Assembly (NCBI RefSeq): GCF_000741785.1
Contig: NZ_JGZP01000002.1
Span: forward strand, 1-64,000
Length of the DNA: 64,000 bases
DNA from: Bifidobacterium stellenboschense
Lineage (GTDB): Bacteria; Actinomycetota; Actinomycetes; Actinomycetales; Bifidobacteriaceae
Reading direction: 5' to 3'
Numbering within the stretch: position 1 is the first letter of the stretch; each line of letters starts with the position of its first letter. Positions 1-15,628 of this stretch are shown here, in pieces. The notes below the pieces were generated by a model. The model was not told the origin of the DNA. It saw only the letters and a list, made by a program, of their open reading frames with translations, and ran no database searches. A program made the position numbers and the translations under genes.

Positions 1-94
1 TCCGGCGCTACGCGCCACCTCCCGCCAGCGGGAGGAAACAATGCCCCCGCCGGCGGGGGCTGTCGGCGAAGCCGACTGGGGGTGGTCCACCACG
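1..94. repeat. Dispersed GNA-hairpin intergenic element, copy 1
   Basis: Two GC-rich modules lie head to head: a CTCCCGCCAGCGGGAG hairpin (26-41 area) and a CCCCCGCCGGCGGGGG hairpin followed by GTCGGC-GAA-GCCGAC and a GGGGGTGG tail. The same modules recur in at least a dozen intergenic gaps of this window. The left end may continue outside the window. Confidence 0.8.
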
Positions 95-163
95 GCACAT
101 AACGAAACAGGCCGGCCCCTCGGACGGTCCGCACCCGCGGACCACCCTCCGGCGCATAACGGA

Positions 164-206
164 ACGGGCCGGGCGGCACATGTGTTGCATGTGCCGCCCG
201 GCCCGT
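164..206 (-). terminator. Probable rpoC terminator (19-bp perfect stem)
   Basis: Perfect inverted repeat of 19 bp (164-182 with 188-206) around a 5-base loop, lying 80 bp past the rpoC stop. Read on the minus strand, the stem is followed only by a weak T-rich stretch (TTCCGTTATG), so it may not be a classical intrinsic terminator. Confidence 0.6.
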
Positions 207-228
207 GGGCGGGTTCTCTTATCCGATT

Positions 229-263
229 CCTATAGGCCCTATATATAAGGACCTATATATAGG
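229..263. repeat. AT-rich block of three small palindromes after rpoC
   Basis: Within 35 bp there are CCTATAGG (229-236), the imperfect palindrome CCTATATATAAGG (238-250) and the perfect palindrome CCTATATATAGG (252-263). The block is strikingly AT-rich for this chromosome and sits between the rpoC stop and the long hairpin. Its role is unknown. Confidence 0.6.
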
Positions 264-285
264 ACTCGGTTACGAAGACCCGCTC

Positions 286-4437
<4,152 letters not shown>

Positions 4438-4484
4438 TGTTGTTTTCGTCCTTACTTACGCTTGCTTACGGTTCTCGATGGGTC

Positions 4485-8048
<3,564 letters not shown>

Positions 8049-8147
8049 TGGACGTTCCTTATCGCTCGCTATGTGTTCGTTTTCCCCGTCGAAGCAAGCA
8101 TGGCCACCATATGCCTATGCGAGCTTCGTTGTGTGGAGGCATGCCCG

Positions 8148-8176
8148 CAATATGACACACCGTATGCAAATTACAA
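8148..8176 (-). promoter_or_regulatory. Candidate rpoBC promoter
   Basis: On the minus strand TTGTAA (8171-8176) and ATATTG (8148-8153) are separated by 17 bases, about 100 bp upstream of the rpoB start in an AT-rich patch. This is a sequence-only guess at -35 and -10 boxes. Confidence 0.4.
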
Positions 8177-8230
8177 AGAATAGCGGTATGTAAGGACTTT
8201 TTTTCGAACCCGCCCGCGCACGCCGAGACG

Positions 8231-8347
8231 GTCCCCCATCCCGCTCCCGCTGGCGGGAGCTGGCGCGCACAGCGCGACTGAGGGTGGCAACCGACCGCAA
8301 CCACCCCCAGTCGGCCAAGGCCGACAGCCCCCCGCCAGCGGAGGCGG
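8231..8347. repeat. Dispersed GNA-hairpin element between rpoB and the next gene
   Basis: A GCTCCCGCTGGCGGGAGC hairpin is followed by a GCGCG-CACA-type hairpin and GAGGGTGG. Facing it are CCACCCCCAGTC, the stem GTCGGCC-AA-GGCCGAC and a CCCCGCCAGCGG module. The rest of the 347-bp gap 8049-8395 holds the rpoB leader. Confidence 0.75.
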
Positions 8348-8395
8348 CACGACCCCGACCGGGGCGGCACGCTCACGTGCTGGGGGGCGCGTGAC

Positions 8396-9103
8396 CTACT
8401 GGACTTCGATGGTGACCTTCTCGCTGGTGACTTTGGGGGCGTTCTTGAGGCTCAGCCGGGCGACGTACGCGCCGCGATCCACCTTCGGCAGGTCGTCCTG
8501 GTTCGCCACGCACTCCGACCCCGTGCGGTTCGCGCCCCACGTGAGCGTCTGCACGTCCTTGTCGCCCTTCGCCATGAGCAGCATCCTCGCATCCGCCGGG
8601 CACGAATCGGACGTCCACACCGTGTCCTTGCCGTCGGCCGACGTGATCGTGAGCACACGGCCCGAATCGGACGCGTCGATCAGACACGAATCCGCGCCGT
8701 CATGTTCGATCGTCGCGACGAACTCCATCGAACCGCCGACCGTCACCGTCGCCGCCTTCGCGGTGAGAGACAGACGCGTGTCCTTCGCGGAGCAATCCTT
8801 CACGCCGGTGCTGCGGTGCGGCGTGGGCGCCGTGTCGCGTTCCAGCGCGGCACGGCTCACGCTGCCGTACGTCGCGCCCCACACCGCGCCCACGCCGCGC
8901 GACAGGCTGTACCCGCAGAACACGACGAGCGCGAGCGCGACCAGCAGCGCGACGCCGACGACGATGCGACGACGACGGTAGACCGCACGCTGCCGTTTGC
9001 TCAGATTGCGCGTGCCCGATATGCGTGTGCGCGGATTGCCGGTGCGCGGATTGCGTGTGCGCTGCGTACCCGACTTGCCCATACCCGACCTGCCCTGTGC
9101 CAT
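8396..9103 (-). CDS. Single-pass membrane protein, unknown function
   Basis: 235-aa protein not assigned to a family. Residues 1-46 are very basic, with a small NPRT/RISGTRN repeat. One membrane segment follows (about 47-67, VGVALLVALALVVFCG). The rest, about 165 residues, would lie outside the cell and looks like a compact beta-rich domain with several Cys (DCSAKD, DSCLID, DSCPAD, SECVAN) that could form disulfides. The ATG at 9103 was chosen because it begins 13 bases after the mutY stop, so both genes probably share a transcript. Nothing in the neighbourhood gives a clear function. Confidence 0.75.
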   Translation of the reverse strand: MAQGRSGMGKSGTQRTRNPRTGNPRTRISGTRNLSKRQRAVYRRRRIVVGVALLVALALVVFCGYSLSRGVGAVWGATYGSVSRAALERDTAPTPHRSTGVKDCSAKDTRLSLTAKAATVTVGGSMEFVATIEHDGADSCLIDASDSGRVLTITSADGKDTVWTSDSCPADARMLLMAKGDKDVQTLTWGANRTGSECVANQDDLPKVDRGAYVARLSLKNAPKVTSEKVTIEVQ

Positions 9104-9116
9104 AATGCGTCCCAGT

Positions 9117-10307
9117 CTATCGCGGCAGACGAATCGCGCCGCCGGGCAGGATCTCGATGAGACCGTCCTCGTCGAGGCTTGCCACGCACCGGTCGAGCTG
9201 CGCATGGTCCTTCCACAGCGTCTCGACCGTCGCACGCTCCAGCACAGACGCACGTTCGCCGGATGGTTCGGACGCGGACGAACTGGACACAACGGACGAA
9301 CTGGACACATCGGACAGTTCGGATGTGACGGGCGAACCGGACATGGTTGACGATTCGGACGTGACGGACGAACCGGACACAGCAGACCGTTCGGGCGCGG
9401 CAGACGAACCGGACGCGGCGGGTAGTTTGCGCAACGCGTCGAGGACGATGCCGCGCACCTGACGGTCCGTGCCCTGGAACCGTTGTCGGGGCCGCGTGCG
9501 CCGCTCCCCCAATCCGGGACGGCCCGCGGCGAGGAACGCGCAGTCGTCGTGTACCGGGCAATGGTCGCACAGCGGGCTCTTCGCCGTACACACGAGCGCC
9601 CCCAGCTCCATCACCGACTGGTTCCACGTGACGGAGGGAATGCGTGAGGAATCGCGTGAAACGTCATGTGAAACGTCACGTGGAACAACACCGGAATCCC
9701 GTGAAACATCGCGTGGAACATCATCGTCGTCGTTCCCGGAACCATCGGCGTCCCCGCCGTCGCGCGGCAGGACGGCGACGGCGAGCGCGCGTTCCGCCGC
9801 GCTCGCCGCGCCGCCGCGCGACTCCTCCCCCGCGAACACGCGCGAAAGGACGCGACGGATGTTCGTGTCGACGACGGCGATCCGCTCGCCGTACGCGAAA
9901 CTCATCACCGCGCTCGCCGTATAGTCGCCGATGCCGGGCAGCGCGACCAACGCGTCATACGTGCGCGGCAGGTCGTCGCCGCACTCCGTGGCGACGACGC
10001 GCGCGCACTCCTGCAGACGCAGGGCGCGACGCGGGTAGCCGAGACGCCCCCACGCGGCGATCACGTCGGATTTCGGGGCGGCGGCGAGCGCGGCGGCGTC
10101 CGGCCACCGTTCCATCCACGCGGTCCAGTAGGGCACGACGCGACTCATCTGCGTCTGCTGACTCATCACCTCGGAGACGAGGATCCCCCACGGCGTCGCG
10201 CGGCCGAACCGCCACGGCAGGTCGCGCGCGTTCGCCTCCCACCACGCGGCGAGACGCAGACGGACGCGGGCGGCGACCCGCCGTTCCGGAACACCCATGA
10301 CACCCAT
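9117..10307 (-). CDS. mutY: A/G-specific adenine glycosylase MutY
   Basis: Base-excision repair glycosylase that removes adenine mispaired with 8-oxoguanine. The 396-aa protein has the N-terminal LPWR...SEVMSQQTQ segment with the catalytic Glu, the helix-hairpin-helix LPGIGDYTASAV, the catalytic Asp in VVDTNIRR, and a 4Fe-4S cluster motif C-X6-C-X2-C-X5-C (CTAKSPLCDHCPVHDDC). The ATG at 10307 has GGGAGGGAGA just upstream. Two parts are unusual: an Asp/Arg/Ser-rich insert (PRDVSRDS-type repeats, DNA about 9640-9760) between the catalytic Asp and the cluster, and a Ser-rich repetitive stretch near the C-terminus (DNA about 9240-9425). The terminal 8-oxoG recognition domain is short. Confidence 0.92.
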   Translation of the reverse strand: MGVMGVPERRVAARVRLRLAAWWEANARDLPWRFGRATPWGILVSEVMSQQTQMSRVVPYWTAWMERWPDAAALAAAPKSDVIAAWGRLGYPRRALRLQECARVVATECGDDLPRTYDALVALPGIGDYTASAVMSFAYGERIAVVDTNIRRVLSRVFAGEESRGGAASAAERALAVAVLPRDGGDADGSGNDDDDVPRDVSRDSGVVPRDVSHDVSRDSSRIPSVTWNQSVMELGALVCTAKSPLCDHCPVHDDCAFLAAGRPGLGERRTRPRQRFQGTDRQVRGIVLDALRKLPAASGSSAAPERSAVSGSSVTSESSTMSGSPVTSELSDVSSSSVVSSSSASEPSGERASVLERATVETLWKDHAQLDRCVASLDEDGLIEILPGGAIRLPR

Positions 10308-10386
10308 TCCGACTCTCCCTCCCGCTCGCCGACGCCCAGCCTGTTCGCCGACGCCCAGCCCGCGATTCCTTCTGCCGCCACAGGCG

Positions 10387-10494
10387 CGTTCCGGGAGCCA
10401 TGCGAGTCCGGGGCACACGCGAGTCCGGGAACCACGCGAGTCCGGGGCACCATGCGAGTCCAGGAACACGCACGTCCGCGGGGAACCACGCACG
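10387..10494. repeat. Degenerate 17-18 bp tandem repeat in the mutY-trmL divergent region
   Basis: About five units of the type CGAGTCCGGGGCACACG follow one another between the divergent starts of mutY and trmL. Nearby, CGCCGACGCCCAGCC also occurs twice (about 10328-10360). Confidence 0.7.
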
Positions 10495-10548
10495 GACGCC
10501 CGCATTGATGCACACCCGTGTCGGTCATCGTCCATATTCTTAGCAGCT

Positions 10549-11256
10549 ATGACGAACGAAGCACAACAGACGCTGGGGGCCACGGCCCAGACCACGCCGG
10601 AAACCGGCAATCCGGCCGGCAACCCTGCCGACAACCCGGAGGCACAAGTCGAGAAGATGTTCGAATACGGCTACCGCAAGTCGAACTACGGACCGGACGA
10701 GCTCGTGACCGACGCGCACGGCAACCCGATCTCGGTGGTCGACGCGATGCTCACCGCGGAGAAGGCGGCCGAGGCGGAGACCGTCACCCCGCACCTGTGC
10801 TACTACTCGCCGCGTATCCCCGGCAACACCGGTTCCGCGATCCGCCTGTGCGCGGTGACCGGCACGATCCTGCACCTCGTGGAGCCGCTCGGCTTCAACC
10901 TGCGCGACACGAAACTGCGCCGCGCCGGCCTCGACTACCATGACATGGCGCACGTGGTGCTGCACCCGAACTTCGAGAACCTCGTCGAGTCGATGCCGAA
11001 CTCGCGCATCATCGCGTTCACCGCGCACGCCACGAAGCTGTACACGGAGATCGAATACAAGCCGACCGACATCCTGTTGTTCGGTCCGGAGCCGGGCAAC
11101 ATCCCCGATCCGATGGACATCATGGCCGGCCCCCACGTCGCCGAGCAGGTCCGCCTGCCGATGCGGCCGTCGCTGCGCTCGCTCAACCTCACGAACTGCG
11201 CGTCGATCGCCATCTACGAGGCGTGGCGCCAGCTCAACTTCGCCGGCGGCCGGTAA
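10549..11256 (+). CDS. trmL: tRNA (cytidine/uridine-2'-O)-methyltransferase, SPOUT family (TrmL-like)
   Basis: SAM-dependent methyltransferase expected to 2'-O-methylate the wobble base 34 of tRNA-Leu isoacceptors. The 235-aa protein shows the SPOUT signature in order: PRIPGNTGSAIRLCA, LFGPEPGNIPD and MRPSLRSLNLTNCASIAIYE, which form the knotted SAM site. About 65 residues precede the domain, longer than in E. coli TrmL; the first 35 are Thr/Pro/Asn-rich. The ATG at 10549 follows an AT-rich patch with TATTCT that could serve as a -10 box, and there is no clear ribosome site, so a leaderless message is possible. It is divergent from mutY. Confidence 0.85.
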   Translation: MTNEAQQTLGATAQTTPETGNPAGNPADNPEAQVEKMFEYGYRKSNYGPDELVTDAHGNPISVVDAMLTAEKAAEAETVTPHLCYYSPRIPGNTGSAIRLCAVTGTILHLVEPLGFNLRDTKLRRAGLDYHDMAHVVLHPNFENLVESMPNSRIIAFTAHATKLYTEIEYKPTDILLFGPEPGNIPDPMDIMAGPHVAEQVRLPMRPSLRSLNLTNCASIAIYEAWRQLNFAGGR

Positions 11257-11404
11257 GGATTCGTTCCGACGGCGGCCGGTAGGGATCCGTTTCGTTGGCG
11301 ACCGTTAGGAATCCGTTTCGACGACAGCTGTTAGGAATCCGTTTCGTTAGCGACCGTTAGGAATCCGTTTCGACGGCGACCGTTAGGGATCCGTTTCGTT
11401 GGCG
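11257..11404. repeat. 26-bp tandem repeat array abutting the trmL stop
   Basis: Six units start right after the trmL stop (11257, 11282, 11308, 11334, 11360, 11386). The core is GGAATCCGTTTCG followed alternately by a GTTxGCGACC or a GACGxC type second half, so there is a 52-bp higher-order period. The phase begins inside the end of trmL (GGCGGCCGGTA appears before and after the first unit). Confidence 0.85.
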
Positions 11405-11513
11405 TACGTTCGGCACGATATTTTCCCGTCCTACCGTCGCGAACGTACGCTGAGGAATCGTCAGTGTACGTTCGCGACGATGCCGCCCAAAAATACCGTG
11501 CCGAACGTACGCC
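11401..11513 (-). repeat. 113-bp nested palindrome, copy A (inverted)
   Basis: Outer arms GGCGTACGTTCGGCACG...CGTGCCGAACGTACGCC enclose inner arms GTCGCGAACGTACGC and GTGTACGTTCGCGACG. Copy A is the reverse complement, apart from a few changes, of copies B (12959-13071) and C (13255-13367). Confidence 0.9.
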
Positions 11514-11540
11514 GCCGAACGCCACACCGACCGACCGGCA

Positions 11541-11705
11541 CCAGCGAAACCACCGACCGACCGTACCGACACACCGACACGGCCGACCGTGCCGAACGTA
11601 CGCCACGGCACGACCGTACCGGCACGACCGACACCAGAGAAACCGCCTGCCGCCGCCGAACGACCAGTACCAGCGAAACCACCGACCGGCCGTACCGACA
11701 CACCG
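11541..11705. repeat. 36-bp direct repeat pair downstream of palindrome A
   Basis: CCAGCGAAACCACCGACC plus the following 18 bases occurs at 11541-11576 and 11670-11705 with one mismatch. The DNA between is also low-complexity (CCGAC/CACCG rich). No credible gene lies in 11257-11741. Confidence 0.8.
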
Positions 11706-11741
11706 TCACACCACCAACCGACCACACCGTCCCCCGGCACG

Positions 11742-12788
11742 TCAGCAGTAGGCGCCCTCGGCGCGGGTTCTCGGCACGGCGTTGTCCCCCAGCATCATGA
11801 AGAGCCGGTTCGACGCGAACGCGTCCTCATACGTGCAATGCAGAATCGTGGTGACTCCGGCGGCCCTCAACACGCGATCACGCTCGTTGCGCTCGTTGAG
11901 TATCTGTTTGGCGGTGCGTCCCCGCGTCATCGCGGGATTCTCGTATTTGGCCATGCCGTCGTATTCCAACACGATCATGCGGCCGTCATGCAGTCTCCAC
12001 AGGAAGTCGACACGATACCGTCGCACGGGATACGCGGGATCATGGAACTCGACCTGCAGCTCCGGCACGACGAACCCGTTGTCGATGATGAACGCGCGAA
12101 CCATCGATTCCCCTCCGTTCTCGCTGGCCGCGTCAACATATCGCAACAGCATCTCGATAGGGGCGCGATCATCATGCAGTCCCTTGCACGACCGCTCCAC
12201 CTCGTTCATGTCCATGCCTTTGCGCGCCGCGGAATCGAACATCGGCAGCGCGAAACGGAACGGCAGGCTCAGGCCGCAGTCGATCAGCGTTCGGGCCGCA
12301 TCGGTCACCATGATGCCGTTCACCGATACCGGCGCGATCGACGGAACGTAGAGGCGTCTCACGGTGAACCGGCGTCCTCCGTCGGCCCCTGACCGACTGG
12401 AACGGCGATACCCCTCTCCCGGCATTCGCCGAGACAACTCGGACCTGTTCGAGACCTTCCGCCCCTCCGCGTTCGCGACGTAGACGGATTGGTCATGGAC
12501 TTTCCACGAGTGTTCGAATCCGTGGACGTCCGCGGCCGTGATCCCCGCGAACACCCACGTGGGATGCAGACGCGCCAAACCTCGCGCCACGTGCAGCGAG
12601 CGCTGGCACTCGTTCAACTGCGCCCAATAGTCCGGCGGAACATACAGATTCTGGTAAGGAGACGCCAGTTCGCCCGTCGCGACGCGGCGCCTCATCGCCC
12701 GGCGCAGGGCGTCCGTGTCCCCTACCGCGCAACGGTTCTCCTGTTGCGCCTGCACTATCCGCGCGTTCACCACCTTGTGCTGTTTCAT
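11742..12788 (-). CDS. AbiEi/DUF559-like protein with PD-(D/E)XK nuclease fold
   Basis: 348-aa protein of a type common in bifidobacteria and sometimes mislabelled 'CTP synthase'. The N-terminal two thirds resemble AbiEi-like winged-helix proteins (LHVARGLARLHPTWVFAGITA, shown here as LHVARGLARLHP and TWVFAGITA). The C-terminal part carries a Vsr/DUF559-like nuclease core: an upstream Glu in GGESMVR, VDFLW and IVLEYDG. Whether it cleaves DNA is unknown. The ATG at 12788 has GAGGGA immediately adjacent, which is too close, so a GTG start six codons in is possible. The gene stands alone between inverted copies of the 113-bp palindrome and repeats on both sides, suggesting a mobile or recombining island. 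Confidence 0.75.
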   Translation of the reverse strand: MKQHKVVNARIVQAQQENRCAVGDTDALRRAMRRRVATGELASPYQNLYVPPDYWAQLNECQRSLHVARGLARLHPTWVFAGITAADVHGFEHSWKVHDQSVYVANAEGRKVSNRSELSRRMPGEGYRRSSRSGADGGRRFTVRRLYVPSIAPVSVNGIMVTDAARTLIDCGLSLPFRFALPMFDSAARKGMDMNEVERSCKGLHDDRAPIEMLLRYVDAASENGGESMVRAFIIDNGFVVPELQVEFHDPAYPVRRYRVDFLWRLHDGRMIVLEYDGMAKYENPAMTRGRTAKQILNERNERDRVLRAAGVTTILHCTYEDAFASNRLFMMLGDNAVPRTRAEGAYC

Positions 12789-12958
12789 TCCCTCACGGTA
12801 GAGGACATCCGTTGGATCCGGCAAATCCGGGATTGTGGATAACACGCCGCACGACGTGCGATTGTGGATAACCGCCGTTCCGTCCGGCGTCGTTTCTCCG
12901 AAGATGACGCCACTGGCGGTCTCCGGACGGTGGTTTCCGGGCGACGGTCCAGCGGCAC

Positions 12959-13071
12959 GGTGTACGTTCGGCACGGTATTTTTGGGCGGCATCGTCGCGA
13001 ACGTACACTGACGATTCCCCAGCGTACGTTCGCGACGGTAGGACGGGAAAATACCGTGCCGAACGTACGCC
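12959..13071 (+). repeat. 113-bp nested palindrome, copy B
   Basis: Same element as copy C, 296 bp upstream of it; B and C also share flanking sequence (TTCCGGGCGACGGTCCAGCGG before, AAAACGAGACAAGAGAACAG after), so they look like a tandem duplication. The outer and inner arms pair within each copy. Confidence 0.9.
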
Positions 13072-13081
13072 GGCAAAACGA

Positions 13082-13230
13082 GACAAGAGAACAGACCGAC
13101 AAGACAAGAGAACAGACCGACGGTATGGCGAAAGAACAGGCCAACGAAACAGGACGAGAGAACGAACCGACGGTCCGACGGTCCGACGGTCCAACGGTCC
13201 AACGGTCCGACAGTTTGACGGTACGACGGC
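13082..13230. repeat. Short direct repeats between palindromes B and C
   Basis: GACAAGAGAACAGACCGAC occurs at 13082-13100 and 13103-13121, and a 10-bp CGGTCCGACGGTCC(G/A)ACGG-type repeat runs through about 13171-13210. No gene is apparent in 12789-13606 apart from these repeats. Confidence 0.75.
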
Positions 13231-13254
13231 TTCCGGGCGACGGTCCAGCGGTAC

Positions 13255-13367
13255 GGCGTACGTTCGGCACGGTATTTTTGGGCGGCATCGTCGCGAACGT
13301 ACACTGACGATTCCCCAGCGTACGTTCGCGACGGTAGGACAGGAAAATACCGTGCCGAACGTACGCC
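13255..13367 (+). repeat. 113-bp nested palindrome, copy C
   Basis: Starts GGCGTACGTTCGGCACGG and ends GTGCCGAACGTACGCC; differs from copy B at only a few positions. It lies 239 bp before the next gene. Confidence 0.9.
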
Positions 13368-13606
13368 GACAAAACGAGACAAGAGAACAGACCAACGAAA
13401 CGGCCGGAGAAAACCAACCGACCGCAGGGACGAGAGAACACAGACCGACCGCGGAACCAAAGACGCCTCCGGAGATGACGGTGTATTGCGGGATAGAATG
13501 GGAAAAGGTGCAACGACCTAGCCGGCGACTACGCCCGGGCGGGTCGACGGCCGGTGCGGACCGATACCTCATCCGACACGGGCGGCAGACATCGAAGGAG
13601 ATGACC

Positions 13607-15628
13607 ATGGGCGGGAAGAGCACACGACGGACGGGATGCGGAACATCGGGGACGCGGATGCCGGCGGCGCATGTCACGAAGCGGGTGACGACGGGCATCA
13701 TGGCGCGGGTGACGGCGGGCGTTATCGCGATGATCGTCGCGGCGGCGATGCTGTTCACGCCGATGATCGCCTCGGCGTCGGGACCGTTGTCGTTGAAGGT
13801 CATCGGCAACATCGACTTCCGGAAATACGATAACGTCTCCCTCCGCGGAATGTCCAGGGATGGTTCCGTGGCCATCGTAAGCGCATCGGCCTCCTCGGAC
13901 GACGACGGCACGTACTTCATGGTGACGCCGAAGGACGCGTCGATCACCGAACTGGACGATTCGAACGACGATTATCCTGTCATCTCGACCGACACCAAAC
14001 ACGTCTATTACATCGACGGCGACCAATCGGTGCGGATGGTGGACGTCGCTTCGAAAAAGATCACCACGCTGAACTATATGGATGACGATTCGGCGGGCTC
14101 ATCGAGTTCTGACGACTCCGACGATGATTCGGATTACTCCGACGACTCCGACTACTCGGATGACGACTCCGACTACTCCGACGATGACTCCGACGACTCC
14201 GATGACTCGACCAACGCTCCGTCCGTATGGTATGCGAACGGCAACCGACTGCTGGTCAAGTACACGGACCACTACGGGGTGGGCGACATCGCACGGCACA
14301 AGATGCTCTCCACACTGAAGGTCGACGAAGACGGCGCCTCCACCATGGCCACGGATTCCGATTTGTCGCATGTGTATGTGCTCAACATCCCCTCCGATGT
14401 CTCCTCCAGCACGTTGAAGACCTATGATGCGGGCAGCGGCGACGTCGTCTCCACGATGCAGGCCGCCATTCCCGAGGATTCCGTCCCTTCTTCGTTCAAT
14501 CCGGACTCGGGGACAACGTCTTTTCTGTTCGGAGTCTTCGGCGGCGGGACACTGCTCGCATATATTTATTACTTTGGCGACGCTACGGGTCCCAATGGTC
14601 CGCACATTTATCGGATTGATTCCAAAACCGGCGACGTGACGACGTTTTCAAATCATCGCAACAGCCTCGTCACTGCCAATCTGGACTATATGATGCTCGC
14701 GGAGGATGAGTCCGGCGACGTGAATCAGCAGTTGAGTGTGTACGACGCCAAGGACCGGAACGCCGTGTCGAGTCTCACCGTCAAGAGCATCACCACGGGA
14801 AAGACCATCCATAGCGTCACCGACCGCGACACGATACGGAAGATCCTCAAGCCCCTCGCCAATCCGGACGAATATCCGGACAGATATACGCCGGCGTATC
14901 TGTCGTGCGACGGCAGATACCTCGTCGAAGCGACGGCCTCGTCATTGAAACGCTCGGAATTCTCCCTGCTCGACACGGCTTCGGGAGCATTGTCGACCGT
15001 GACGCCGCCGGAATCCGACACCATCGCGCTCGGCGATGACGGCATCGATTCGCTGATGTTCAGCGCCGATAGCGGCACGATGCTCGCAGTGACCGGCATC
15101 AAGGACAAGCAGTCCGGCGAATCCTCGTACGGCAGACGGCTGGTGGTCTACGACACCGGCATCGGCGGTGACGCATGGACGCGACCGAAGACGTGGATCA
15201 TGGTCGGCATCGGCGCCGCCGTGGCCGTCGCGGCGATCGTCGTCGTCGTCATCGTGGCGCGCCGGGCGAGGCGCCGCAGGCGCGCGACGACCGGCGGCGC
15301 CGGAACCGGCATGCCGCCGTTGCCGGGAGCCGCGGCGCAACCCGCGGCGACCGGTCATCCGGTGCCGCTGGTTCCGGCGCCGGTACCGCAACCGGGCCGC
15401 ACGGGACGTGCGATGCCGGCGGTACCGCAACCGGCGGCACCGCACGTCCCGCCGTCACCGCAAGCGTGGCCGTCCGTGCCGTCAGTCCCGCAACCGGCGG
15501 CACCCCTGCCGCCGGGACAGCCGACGCAACCCGAACGCCCGCGGTTCTGCCCGCAGTGCGGCGCGCCGGTGGCCGACGGCGGCACCCGGTTCTGCACGCG
15601 TTGCGGCCGTCCGCTGTTCAGTTCTTAA
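13607..15628 (+). CDS. Membrane-anchored extracytoplasmic protein with cytosolic zinc-ribbon tail
   Basis: 673-aa protein of unknown function. Order of parts: a hydrophobic N-terminal signal/anchor (about 34-60, [16 protein letters not shown]); a long extracytoplasmic region that reads like a beta-propeller (repeated '[15 protein letters not shown]', '[13 protein letters not shown]'-type blades), interrupted by a Ser/Asp tract of DSDYSDD repeats (DNA 14098-14212); a second membrane segment ([19 protein letters not shown]); an Arg-rich stop; a Pro-rich linker; and a four-Cys zinc ribbon at the end (FCPQCGAPV...FCTRCGRPL). The ATG at 13607 has GAAGGAG six bases upstream. The stop overlaps the convergent UPF0210 gene by 11 bp. 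Confidence 0.8.
   Translation: MGGKSTRRTGCGTSGTRMPAAHVTKRVTTGIMARVTAGVIAMIVAAAMLFTPMIASASGPLSLKVIGNIDFRKYDNVSLRGMSRDGSVAIVSASASSDDDGTYFMVTPKDASITELDDSNDDYPVISTDTKHVYYIDGDQSVRMVDVASKKITTLNYMDDDSAGSSSSDDSDDDSDYSDDSDYSDDDSDYSDDDSDDSDDSTNAPSVWYANGNRLLVKYTDHYGVGDIARHKMLSTLKVDEDGASTMATDSDLSHVYVLNIPSDVSSSTLKTYDAGSGDVVSTMQAAIPEDSVPSSFNPDSGTTSFLFGVFGGGTLLAYIYYFGDATGPNGPHIYRIDSKTGDVTTFSNHRNSLVTANLDYMMLAEDESGDVNQQLSVYDAKDRNAVSSLTVKSITTGKTIHSVTDRDTIRKILKPLANPDEYPDRYTPAYLSCDGRYLVEATASSLKRSEFSLLDTASGALSTVTPPESDTIALGDDGIDSLMFSADSGTMLAVTGIKDKQSGESSYGRRLVVYDTGIGGDAWTRPKTWIMVGIGAAVAVAAIVVVVIVARRARRRRRATTGGAGTGMPPLPGAAAQPAATGHPVPLVPAPVPQPGRTGRAMPAVPQPAAPHVPPSPQAWPSVPSVPQPAAPLPPGQPTQPERPRFCPQCGAPVADGGTRFCTRCGRPLFSS

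Noticed and set aside
11257..11404. CRISPR array
   Set aside because: Units are directly tandem with no spacers.
12793..13947. Coding frames through the palindrome and repeat region
   Set aside because: Their translations consist of the repeats read in frame (NVRRQNETREQT-like) and have no ribosome sites or family similarity.
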